In this document: in pieces, positions 51,350-62,400 of the stretch
Layout: every line of letters starts with the position of its first letter
Position numbering within the stretch: the first letter of the stretch is position 1
Source: Undaria pinnatifida
Taxonomy: Eukaryota > Sar > Phaeophyceae > Laminariales > Alariaceae
NCBI GenBank assembly: GCA_012845835.1
Contig: JABAKD010000024.1
Span: forward strand, 7,901,103-7,965,102
Direction of reading: 5' to 3'
DNA length: 64,000 nucleotides
Translations under genes and position numbers: made by a program
The notes under the pieces: model-generated
Told to the model about the DNA's origin: nothing
The model's input: the letters and a program-made list of their open reading frames with translations, nothing else
The model's database searches: none

Positions 51350-52085
51350 ACGAGTATGATACGAGTATGATACACGTGTCCACACAGACCCCAGAAGCGC
51401 CATCAAGTGGTCCTCCTTCCAATCATGCCATCTACGTACACCGCGAGGACCCATGAAACAAGGAGCTGTCAACCCTGCAGTCACGGAAACGAGCAGGATG
51501 TGCAACACGCGGCCGAGGCGATGTCTGTGGATGGGAACACCTTGTACCGCAGCAGCAGGATGAGCAGCAGCAGCCGGGTCAGCAGCAGCAGCAGCCGCAC
51601 CAAGATCAGCAAATCCACCTTCAACCAGGCCCGGTAGGGGCTGCACTTGCGGGCTGTCAGCCATCGAGGCCGAGGGTCCACCAGTGAACCCCCCTAACGC
51701 TCACGCGCTCGTTTGTTCGGTGCTGCTCGAGCACTCGTCGTGGTGTTCCGGGCGAGAACGATACCAAATTCACAATTTCTGCGTGCGCTCTGCGCTCTTT
51801 TTTAGCGAGACGCTGCAGCTCCTCTACAATTAATACCCTTATTATATGTGATACCACACATGAATAGTTCGTTTTTGTGACGCGTCCATTCCTTCCCCAG
51901 CGCTGATTGGCTAATTTTTTCAAGATTCATTTTCCCCAGCTAACGACCGCAGACATTTTTTGGGACTTTTTTACATGTCTAAAAATATTTCAGTCCCTAG
52001 CCTAACTGTGGCGTGTGATTGATGTGAGGGGGCGCGGGTTTCTGTTATTTAGATGGTGCCATCCTTGCCCCTGCGGGATGATTCG
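51350..52085. other. Intergenic, no firm gene
   Basis: A CAG-rich stretch (51,545-51,600) is open in several frames. One plus frame is Gln-rich and another Ser-rich. I see no motif that would select one. Confidence 0.3.
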
Positions 52086-52238
52086 GGTGGATGTCATTGA
52101 TTTGCGTGCTGTTCGCTGTGCCTACCTGAGTGGGGTGGGTGCATTGATTGTGTTTGGGTGAGAGTAGGGGGAGGATAGCTTGTGCGACCCCACGCAAGCC
52201 CACACGTGTGACGCTTTGACCTACGCGGATTGTGGGGC

Positions 52239-53270
52239 GTGGACAGCGGAGCACCAGAGAGTGTGTAGTGTTGGTAAGATACGACAGCTGATCTTCTTGG
52301 TGGTGATTGACGGCTGAGGATCTGATGTGAGGTGTGAACATTATTTAGATCTGAAGACAACAGGGGTTTCTATTTATCCTCTTCTGGATTCTGTTATGGG
52401 GATTCGGGGATGTACTTCTTTTCTTGTGTTTCGAAGCTAATACAACAACTTACCTCTGTCTTTTAGCACCGATATGGTACGTTGCTGACCAGCCCCCCTC
52501 CGACGAAGGGGGAACAACCTCTGGTCAATAGACCCTGCGTGGCCTAGGCGTGTCTATAATTATCGATAGCTCAGGTTGAACACATCGACGTTAGTCAGGG
52601 ATTTTGTTGCGGTACGATTGCAGAAGCAGCGCGCAGGTGGATAGGGCCGCGTTTCGGCACCGACCCGATGAGGGCGGCGTCCATACGTTGCCGGAGAATT
52701 CCGAACGGCATCTGCTGTGGTCGTACAAGGAGCCGCTGGAGGCGATGTCCCAGCATCGTACCCAGCGTGGAGGGACTGCGACAGCTGGGTTCACATCCGC
52801 TGATAGCGAGGTTCGAATTGGGTTGATTGACTCGGTTCTGTGAAATCTTGCCGTACAGGAACGATTTGTTCTGCTGCAGGTTCAACTCAGGCAACGAAGA
52901 CACACCCGCCGATCACCAGAGCTCAAGGTATTCCGGGGGGCATGCTGGCCGGATGAACACACAGAATTGCGGTGGTTCGGCGGTACCGACAGGGGGTTGT
53001 CGTGTCGCGTGTCCCGAGGGGGAGGGTGCGGCATCACGTGCGAAGCGTGTAAATGTGGTGAACGCGGCGAGAAGATGATTCAATCTCCCCTGCTTGGCTT
53101 CTAAGTCGTCGCGCGGATATCCACTTCGGGAGGTGGAGCGAGGGGTGAGAAAATCACTGTATACAGCCGTTCGAGAAGGCGGTTGGGCTCTGCACTTCAT
53201 AAAAGGTGGAGCTGGAGTGCTGCTAAAAGGGGGTGGGGGAGAACTCGAATGCTTCCAGGCGTTGAGCTTG
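52239..53270 (+). repeat. Dispersed repeat family, unit A
   Basis: The unit begins GTGGACAG, then GGAGCACCAGAGAGTGTGT, and repeats at 53,276 with a 1,037-bp period. It contains a 3'-splice-like CTGTCTTTTAGCACCG, the word GCTGACCAGCCCCCCTC, a GTGTCTATAATTAT box, and a coding-like segment (52,604-52,843) reading DRAAFRHRPDEGGVHTLPE, LLWSYKEPLEAMSQHRTQ and SADSEVRIGLID. Its end (53,030-53,230) carries GGATATCCACTTCGGGAGGT. The coding-like part is unknown to me. Confidence 0.65.
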
Positions 53271-53275
53271 GCTCT

Positions 53276-54060
53276 GTGGACAGTGAAGCACCAGAGAGTG
53301 TGTTAGGCTGGTGGTAAGATACGACAGCTGATCTGCGTGGTGGTGATTGATTGCTGGGGATCTAATGTGGAGTGTGAACGTTATTTAGATCTGAGCACAG
53401 TACGAGTTTCTACTTATCTTCTTCTAGATTCTGGTATGGGGATTCGGGGATGAAGTTAAGATCGCTTGTTTTCTTGTGTTCGGAGCTATTGATGATACAC
53501 TAACTTATCTCTCTTTTTAGCACCGGCATGAATGGTGCTGACCAGCCCCCCTCAGGCCAAGGTGGGGTGATATCTGGTCTGTAGACCGTGCCTGGCCTAA
53601 GCGTGTCTATAATTATGGATAGTTCAGGTTGAACACACCGACGTTAGTCAGTTTTTTTTTTTTTCTTGTACGAATGCGACAGCGGCAGAAGCCATCTGAC
53701 CCGACGAGGGCGGTGTCCATATGCTGCCTGAGGCGTCCGAACGAGGTCTGCTGCGGTCGTACGAGGGACCGCTAGGAGCGATCTGCCAGCATCGCACCCA
53801 GCGTGGGGGGGTAGGGGAAGGCGCGGCATCACGTGCGAAGCGTGTGATTGTGTCCAACGCGGCGAGAAGATGCTTTAATCTCCCCTGCTGGGCTTCTAGA
53901 TCGTCGCGAGGATATCCACTTCGGGAGGTGGAGCGAGGAGTGAGGAAATCACACGAGTATACAGCCGTTCGAGATGGCGGTGTTGCTCTGTATTTCAGAA
54001 AAAGAGGAGCTGGAGTGCCGCTGAAAGGTGGTGGTTGATAACTCGAACGCTTCCAGGAGC
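53276..54060 (+). repeat. Dispersed repeat family, unit B (tandem with A, partly deleted)
   Basis: This is a direct tandem copy of unit A. The promoter-like front, the GTGTCTATAATTAT box and the GGATATCCACTTCGGGAGGT end are kept. About 200 bp in the middle are lost compared with A, so the coding-like segment is shortened. Several short indels separate A and B. Confidence 0.65.
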
Positions 54061-54829
54061 TAAGAGCTTGACTCTTGTTTTGCGAAGGCGACCGAGGACC
54101 AACACCCGAATGGGTAGGGTGGACCGTAACTGGACCAAGTCCGGCGGAAGGCCATCTCCCATGGCCAGGGGTTTTGTTAGTGGGTGAGCTTGCGCAAGTC
54201 CCACTCTACCTGGAAAGATGACATTCCGGGTGGCTATCTTCACCGAAACTGACCCTCAGGGGACAGGCCGGGTCGACATACACACGCATCCGTATACAAC
54301 GGCAGCTTGCGCTGTCGGGGTTGTAACGAAGACCACTAATAGGGACAGCTTACGCTATACCTACAATGGGACCCGAAGAGTGCACCAGCTAGCGTTGGGC
54401 GGCGAAAGCAACTGAGTTAAATCGACACACGACCTGTATGAAAATACGTAGAAGTGTGGTAAGCTAAAGCTTTATTTTCCCCATCCGCCGGAGGATAAAA
54501 AAAAAAGAAGAAGCTACGCGCTGACTTGGCTTCCACCGTGGAGCCCGCGCACTTCTTGCTTTCAAAGTGTAAGTTTAATTTGCTTTTTGAAGATACCGCT
54601 GCTGTATTTGTCGCGTGCATTGTCGCGCGACGTGTCTTATTTAGAACTTTAAGGGGCAAGCGTGCTGCGTGCTTTACTTGTAAAACATAACCTCGTCTTG
54701 GTTTGTGTCGTCGTGCTGGTTGCCCATACAGCAGTATGCGGTACAATACAACGCGTGTTTTGCGACTGGTGTCAGTCTGGTTTGAGTGCTTGTGTGTAGC
54801 AGAATAATATTGTCGCGAAAGTCAATCCC
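54061..54829. other. Intergenic, no gene supported
   Basis: A minus frame of 109 codons (54,417-54,746) is open, with no recognised motif. Confidence 0.3.
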
Positions 54830-55261
54830 CTATGCCGCGAGTACATGCTGCATGCATCTGTATAGTGTAAGGATCTCGTCGTAGCTGCTGAAGGTATAGT
54901 GAAATGGAGGCTTCAAAATGCGTGTGTGAATGTCGATGGCCTCTGCACGAGAACAAAGATGCCCACGTATTGTAATATAAAACCTGGTACTTGTTTTTCC
55001 CGCTGCATATGGACAAATCAGCCTGAAAGAGCTCGTGTTCCAAACCGTATAGAACCGTAATTTGCGTTCGAACATTATCCACACATGTCCATTATCATGG
55101 CGTTTTCGCTGACTGATTAAAGCGAGGGCATGCGGTTTTGTGGTGCGTCCCTTGCGAGACCTATACTCCCGTACGCGCGTTGTAGTGCGTGTATTTCCAC
55201 ACAAATTGAGTGCAGATGTACGTATGCCTAGATTGTGTACTCTGCGTCGTGTGCAAAACAA
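54830..55261 (-). CDS. Hypothetical ORF, 143 aa
   Basis: This minus-strand frame has protein-like composition over its last 90 codons: LRFYTVWNTSSFRLICPYAA, then KTSTRFYITIRGHL and ILKPPFHYTFSSYDEILTLY. The aromatic, strand-like pattern differs from that of random frames nearby. I do not recognise the family. The first 40 residues are Arg/Thr-rich and less convincing, so the true start may lie further in. It could be a single-exon gene, an exon, or part of an old mobile element. Confidence 0.3.
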   Translation of the reverse strand: MFCTRRRVHNLGIRTSALNLCGNTRTTTRVREYRSRKGRTTKPHALALISQRKRHDNGHVWIMFERKLRFYTVWNTSSFRLICPYAAGKTSTRFYITIRGHLCSRAEAIDIHTRILKPPFHYTFSSYDEILTLYRCMQHVLAA

Positions 55262-58200
55262 AAAGTACGTTGATTGCGTTCAACGGATTAGCATGTTTCA
55301 CAGGCAACTTGCGTTGTTTCTGATTAACAGACAGGAGCAGTATAAGAGTCTTTCGCTGAGTGCATTCAGATGCATTCCTAGTGAAAAATTAAAGAGCATT
55401 TCAGTTGAAGGAAACAGCTTAGGGGCCAACCGATTCAATTAGCAACATAATTTAATTTTTAAGTTTGGTATACAGCGGTACATACGTGCTCGTAGTGTGT
55501 ACGAGTAGTAGATATTTGTGTCTTCCGTATATTTTTGTATTGGGCGTTTTTGTAGGCTCATTTGTGCTATCTGTTTTTGGGTGCATGAGACGATTGTCTT
55601 GTTCTGTGGTGTACAATGAGTGTGCTCATGTTGTTGCGGCGGATTGTCATGACGTCACATGAAATCCCGTGGCGGAATGCTTCCTAGGTCTGTATAACGC
55701 CGATCAGTCTAGGAAGCGCGCTGCTCACGGCCTCAGTCCAAAAACACACAAAACCAAACGAGGGAAAAAGGAACCTGAACTTGATCTGGCACGAGCGTGA
55801 GTGACTGCGAACCGAGCTTGAGTACAGCGATCGTTACCGTGAGGCATTGTTGGAGGTTTCATCCGGAGATCTGTTATATTGTACGAGCGCTTGGAAGGGG
55901 ACTGCGTGAGACGAGACTGGTGTTTGCAGGCAGCTGTTGCAACAAGCAGACGGGAGGGATCAGCCTGAAGGTAGACACGGAGGAAACGAACTAGAAGCGG
56001 TGAGAGAGTTGGGACAAGGGATTGGAGACTTGGGTACGCGTGACTAAAATAGCTCTTTATCCGTTCGTTACATGGGGCTTCAGCTGGGATCCGTGTGGGT
56101 TGATAGTCTCGCTTGGCGTAGGTAGAAGTACGGTCGTAAATGCGCAGGTAGAAGTGCAGCTGCATGCCGAGCTAATTTTGGTTGAAATAATGTATGAAAT
56201 ATAGTATGGAAGAAAATGAGTAGTCTAAATATGAATGAATGCAGATGTTAAAGAAAATTCCATGGCAGTTCAACTCTCTATTATCATGTTGAAAATCTCG
56301 CTCGTGTAGCAAAACCTCGCTTGAAGCAGTATCACGAACCCCACACGCTGCAGGATAACCACAGGCAGACACCGCAGAAATAGAAGCAGCAGCAGTACAG
56401 CAGGCCGCATGAGTGATGAGAATCGGTGGTCGTGATCTCTAGATAGTCGAGGCGAGGAATGAGACGCTTGATAGTTTATACATGATGAGGAGTCATGCAG
56501 TCCATGCTACGCACAGCAGTACATACAGAGAGCAAACGAGATTCTCCCCGCTTTGACTGACACACTGTTTTTTTTGTATGCGCTGCAGACGAAACGTTGG
56601 TACGTATGCATCAATGGTATAAATTGTTCCGCAAAGCATGCATTTTTTTTGCTTTCGTGCTCGTACTTACTCTTACGACGAGTACTTCTGCATTGCTGTA
56701 CCAGGTATGTAGGTCATCGTGCTGTGTACGTGCGTATCATATGTTCTGTATGTCGTTTGTGATATGCTCTTGTTTTTTTTTGTGCTGCACCAGTTTTGAC
56801 GCCAAGCTGACCGGGTATACCTGATTTAGCCTGAAAAAAGTGATTTTTGGTTTTTTGGGTACCAGTACGTACTCAATCGATAACGGATACATACAGCAAG
56901 CGATGGTACAATGCGATCTCAAAACTGGAGTGTATTTTATTTTTGACAATATACGTAAACCAAATTTTTCAAGTTCTGAACTGGAAAAGACATACATGCA
57001 TCCCTGCCTGCTAGTAAGCCTTGTCTACTTGCAAGTTGGGGGGGTATTTATGTGGGCAGGATGGTGAGAAGGGAGTAACATGGACTGTTGAGCCAGTAAA
57101 ATAATGTACCAGGTAGTAATAAAAATATTATTATTTTGCAAGCTGTGTGTGATACTCCGATCGCGCGTATTACGTATTTTACATCATTTGCTCATACATA
57201 TACCTACTACTGCTGTATAGACTATATGGTAAAAACAGTGTACGGTTGTGAGTATAGAGTATTATATGTATACGTTATTATTGGGGTTACTTGTTTGTTG
57301 CACCTTGTAGTCTATAGCACGAGAAATCGATTGGTCTGGAGGATTAGCAATTACTGTACGGAAGAATAGTACACAGGTTGGTCTTGTTTATTGTACCTTG
57401 TATAGAACAGTACACAAGTTGGTATTTATACTACGCGAAATCGTAATCTACGGGCTGGGTTATTTTGGAAAAATATAGCAAGGGCTGACTAAGTTGTATA
57501 AAATGTAGGAAGTAGATTAAAGAATACGAGACCAATAGGACATCGGGAAAGGATTATCATCAGTGCCGATGACGAGTAAGTTCATACGTGATAAGTCACT
57601 GTAGGGATGTGCTTGCGTTCATCATACGGGTTGAAAATGAGTTCGGGTCTGTTAGTTGACCTACACTTGTTGCATACTGTGAGACGACCGTAAGGCAAGG
57701 GTTTTTTTTGCAGGCAATTTGGTTTTGGCCTTTGTGATGGGGATTTTGTGTCTTCGCAGGTTGTATAGGCACTGCAAGGTCGTTCTCACAGGTGTTTCAA
57801 GAGTAGTGATACTGCAAACTGGTTCTGGTTTTTAATTCTGTATGGGGAATGTAAGCCTTTCTATAGCTGCTCTTTGTCATGCTAAGAACTTACCGGAATT
57901 GGAAACATGGTTTACGAACATTATCATATTGGAATGATAAAATGGGAAGGGGGGAAGCTCGATAAGTACGTTGGAATGTTGAGGATTGTAAATAATGCGT
58001 TAATGGAGGGGAAGCTTGATAAGTACGTTGTAATTTTAAGGATCGTAAAGAATGCATTAATATTAATTAATGGAAACAAAAAAACATTTCACATGTCAGT
58101 GGAGCTATACCCGACATGGGAACCACTGCATACAGTGGAGCTACGTGGAGAGGTACTATACAAGCCTTCTCAAGGCGCGTAGTAATTAACTACTAATAGC

Positions 58201-58640
58201 TATGCATGAATATATGTAGACTTTGAAACTTTATCGATTGTTGTGTTACGTATGGACGCTTATACCTCGATAGATGTTCACAAAATGATAGATTCTGCTG
58301 TTTTAAATTCGTTCAGATAATGTGCACGAAGGATGTACAACAATGACAGATATAGCAAATGCCTACAAATAGATTGATATGTCTTAATTACCTAAGGGAT
58401 TCCATACGTTACTCTGTTTGTGAAGACTCGAGCTTTCGAAGGGCAGAATTTCCGAAGGATTACATGTATATTATGATAAGGGGACAACTTTCAACAAACC
58501 AGGAAGGTAAATATGCATGTACTCGAAACCTTTCACCACCCCTCTTTCCCACCCACCTTGTCCCAAGCCACTGTTTATACCCGTTTAGTGCGGACAACTT
58601 GGTGTTACTAGACTCCATCGATCCCCTGGACTCCACTCGT
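55262..58640. other. AT-rich gene-poor stretch
   Basis: The composition is clearly more AT-rich than elsewhere in the window. Short frames occur (for example 55,140-55,442 plus) without motifs. A short direct repeat (GGGGAAGCT[CT]GATAAGTACGTTG) occurs at about 57,951 and 58,009. I see no gene that I can support. Confidence 0.4.
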
Positions 58641-58644
58641 CTCC

Positions 58645-58850
58645 CTAGACTGCATCGTTGGATACCATCTTCACCTTATACGACGCAGCTTCGTCGAGTA
58701 CATCGTGTACCAGGCAGCCTCATCATGTCCGTCGCATACTGCACAGCTCCCACTGCGCAGCTCCATTCGTCGGATACAACACAGCGTCGTCGAGTCCGTC
58801 GTGTACTGCACAACTTCGTCGAGTTCATCTTACTCTACACGACAGCAAAG
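58645..58850. repeat. Degenerate TCGTCGAGT / CTGCACAGCT array
   Basis: The words TTCGTCGAGTACATCGTGTA, GTCGAGTCCGTCGTGTACTG and TTCGTCGAGTTCATC recur about every 60 bp. The array lies directly before the gag-like region of the Ty3-type element. Confidence 0.5.
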
Positions 58851-58896
58851 CGAGAGGTTTCGTCAAAGGGAAACGGGCGGCGTCCCGGGGAGGGGG

Positions 58897-59066
58897 GGAG
58901 GAGTGATTGGAGGAAATAACATGGCAGGAAGAGGGGGACCTTTTTGGGGACCTTTTATTGTGCCCTACCCGAGGGGACGGGGGGGGAGGAGTGATTGGAG
59001 GAAATAACATGGCAGGAAGAGGGGGGCCTTTTTGGGGACCTTTTGGTGCACATTACCCGAGGGGAG
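58897..59066 (+). repeat. Two-copy tandem duplication at the start of the gag-like region
   Basis: GAGTGATTGGAGGAAATAAC, then ATGGCAGGAAGAGG and CCTTTTTGGGGACCTTTT occur at about 58,901 and 58,989, 88 bp apart and nearly identical. Confidence 0.8.
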
Positions 59067-59339
59067 GCCCACAACAGGGAGGCCCGTCACAGAGCGGCCA
59101 GGCTGGAGGCCCACCACAGGGCGGCCAGGTTGGATGGGGTCCACAGGGTGGTGCAGGACAAGGGGCAGCAGGACTGGCAAATCCTGTAGGAACGGGAGGC
59201 GGGTACAATCAGATGTCCGCTCTCTCCCTACCGTCACCGTTTGGAATCGGAGGACGATGGGGTCCACAGACAACCCCAAGAGAAGCACCACCGAACCCTA
59301 GATCGCGATGGGGGCCTCGGATGGCGCCAAGGTCGCTGG

Positions 59340-59440
59340 CCAACAACAGCCAGGGTTTGCTGGCCAACAGCAGCCAGGGTTTTCTGGTCAACAGCAGGCA
59401 GGAATCACTGGCCAACAGCAGCCAGGGTTCACTGGTTAAA
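59340..59440 (+). repeat. 24-bp minisatellite (octapeptide repeat) in the gag-like region
   Basis: Four units of GGCCAACAGCAGCCAGGGTT plus four bases follow one another with few changes. In one frame they spell an octapeptide G-Q-Q-Q-[PA]-G-[FI]-[AST]. More diverged units continue to about 59,500. Confidence 0.75.
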
Positions 59441-62400
59441 CAACTGCCAGCTGGCCAACAGCAGTCAGGGTTCACCGGTTAACAGCAGCCAGGGTTCAGA
59501 GAGTTCCTCTCACCGATCGGAAATGGGAGCACTGCAAACTAAGACGTCACAGGTTTGGGTTCATGCAACGTTGTGGCATGCAACGAGCTCGAGCCGGCGA
59601 CTTCAGATTGCGGTGCTGGTGGATACTGAGGCGGGTGGAGGAAACTACGTGTCACGGCAGTTCATCGAACCCATTGAAGAACGTGATGGTTGGGGAAAGT
59701 CGCTGATAAACTCAACGGGAGACGGCCTACTCCGCGCAGCGAACCCAAAGAACAGCGCCGTACCCCCGATGGAAGTGGTAGGCTCGTGCTTGCTACCACT
59801 AGTCTTTGCACCGGTCGACCAAATCTTCCGTGTGAATTTCAGGGTGGTGAAGGGACTTCCGTATGCGATGGTGCTTGGAGCCGCGTTCATGAAGGACAAT
59901 CGAAGTATCCTCAGCTTCGATGGGGAGGAGGGTTTCCGGCCGACACCATCCTCGGCGTGAGTACCATTCGCCTCGAAGGAGGTCGGAGAGGCCGCGGCAG
60001 GAGCGATGTGTGCCGAATGGGAACATTATTGCGCGGTGAAACCGTCAACGGACGAGCAAGAACCGGAAGAATTGGCGGGACCGAAGATCCCGGCGGTGAT
60101 TATGGAGTTAGGAAACTCTGTTTGGGAGGACGAAGGCACTCTGCACTGGAAACTACGCATTGCGAAAAACGTAGAGGTTCCAGGTGGTACCAGTATCCAG
60201 GTAGACGCTTTTGTCGAAGGCCCTCAGCCTCAAGTGCAGCAGCTCATAGTGGTAGAGCCAACTAACCGCTATGATCTTAAGCTAGGAGTGGATCTAGGAG
60301 TGCCAAGGGGGGCACAGTGGTGGTTTCCAGGTATACCACTTCAATGTAAGTTGTCGAATGTTACCCAGGATAATGTGAAGATCCAGGGGGGGCTGGTGAT
60401 TGCGACGGTTTACGCTGTTAACAATTACGATCGGGAACGCATGAAGTCACTCATGAACCCGGTGTCGGAGAAACCGACAAGCCCCAAACAGGACGAGGGG
60501 ATCAAAAAGAAAGATGAGAGGAGACCACCGGAGCAATGCAACAAAGGGGGTGAAATCGCTGAGATTCCGAACGAAGCCCCCAAGGTGGACCTGGGAGAGG
60601 CCAACTTCGGACAGCTCAGTCCGAGCGAAAAGGACAAATTGATGGGCATTCTCAACGAGTACATCGACGTGTTCGCGGTCAACCCCAAGAGTGTACCAGC
60701 GTGCAAAGGAGTGCCCATGCGACTGGAGCTCAACGATCCCAACGTCAAGCCATACGTGGCGCCCATTCGACACTATAGCCCGGAACAGCGCGAGATGATT
60801 CAAACTGAGGTGGTGAAACTCCTGAAGAATGGATCCATTCGGGAATCAACTTCCGAGTGGGCCGCCAATTGTTCGACGGTTCGCAAGAAAGATAGGACAG
60901 TGCGGGTTGTACAGGATTTTCGAGGTATCAATGCGCTTCTCAAATCACAGAGTGGTGGACTCGGAGACTTGCAGCATATTATGGATGAGATGGAAGGGTC
61001 GAAGTATTTCTCTAGCATCGATTTAGCTTCAGGATTCTTACAGCTCGAGATCCATGAGGATGATCGACACCTGACAGCATTTCGAGACGCTGACGGAAAG
61101 CTGTACGAATACGTTCGCTGCGGCTTCGGGTTGAAGACAGTGCCTTCGGCGTTTGCCAACTACGTTGGAGGGCGACTGTTAACCGTCAAGGATAGGGGAA
61201 TCAAGAACTGGTTGGACGACATCGCCATCCCGTCGAAAACCCTTGAAGGTCAGTGGGTACTTCCACGAGAAACGTTAGTGTCTAAGGCAAGGACGTTTTA
61301 CCGTAAATCTTCAGAAATCGCATTTCTGTCAGTCGGTCATGGAGTTCGTCGGCATGATCGTGGATAGACTTGGTACCAGGCCAGCCCCGAGCAAGATCGA
61401 TGCTCTCACGCAGCTGTCCAGGCTGAACACGGTGGAGGAAGTGCGAGTGTTGCTGGGCATGACAGGATACTTACGACAGTTCGTACCTCAGCACGGTGGT
61501 GGCGCCCATTTCCGACTTGCTGAGAGATCCAAGGTTCAGAACCAAGAGAGCGAAGAAAGAGAAAGTCCCATGGGGAGAAGAGCAGAACAAAGCTTTTGAT
61601 GCGCTTATCGAAGCTTTGACGTCACCTCCAATCCTAGCCCCGCCGGTGTGGACAGAACCGTTCTCGCTGTCCACCGATGCCAGTGAGATAGGAGCAGGAG
61701 CGGTGCTAACACAATGCATTGAAGGAGTGGAAAAGGTGATCGCGTATGGCAGCAAAAGGTGGTCGAGAGAAGACTCCAAAAGGTCAGCAACGAACCGTGA
61801 ATGCATGGCGGTCATGTGGGCAGTAAGCAAATTCCAACCCTATCTTTGGGGACGACCGTTCACGCTCATCACGGACTGTTCGGCGTTGACTTGGCTCTTC
61901 AAAAGCCAATCTCTCACACCGAAATACCACCGCTGGGCTCTGAGGTTGATGGACCACGACATAACCTTGAAGTGGAGGCCGGGGACAGAACATCAGCTCC
62001 CAGACGCCATGTCGCGGTTACCGAACAAGAGCATCGTGATCGAAGATTTCGACGACTCTTTTCCAGGAGACGAGTCGTTGCCAAACGTTTACAAAGGGCC
62101 ACAGGGGCCAGTGCTCGACGGCGTACACCTCAAAACCTTGGGAGTGGAACATGTGGACGGATCTAGTACTCAAAGTCTTACAGCACTTGCAGATGTCGCA
62201 CTCACACCCGCAGACCCATGAGAGGCAGATACTCAACAGGCCAAGCTTGTCATCGCACCGGATCTTTCAGTGGTGGTCGCCCAAGCTGCCATCGCTTCAG
62301 ACGCGCGAGTTTTCAGACTCGAATGTTTGAAGTTAGCCGTTTGGGAATCACCACAGGGCAGGAACACTACGTGATCTCGCAGACGGTTAGCAAAAGCGCA

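Noticed and set aside
51086-51664. 192-codon minus ORF with an Ala-rich N-terminus
   Set aside because: It crosses tandem units with CAG runs. The Ala-rich and Ser-rich parts come from the trinucleotide repeats, and the rest changes with each repeat unit.
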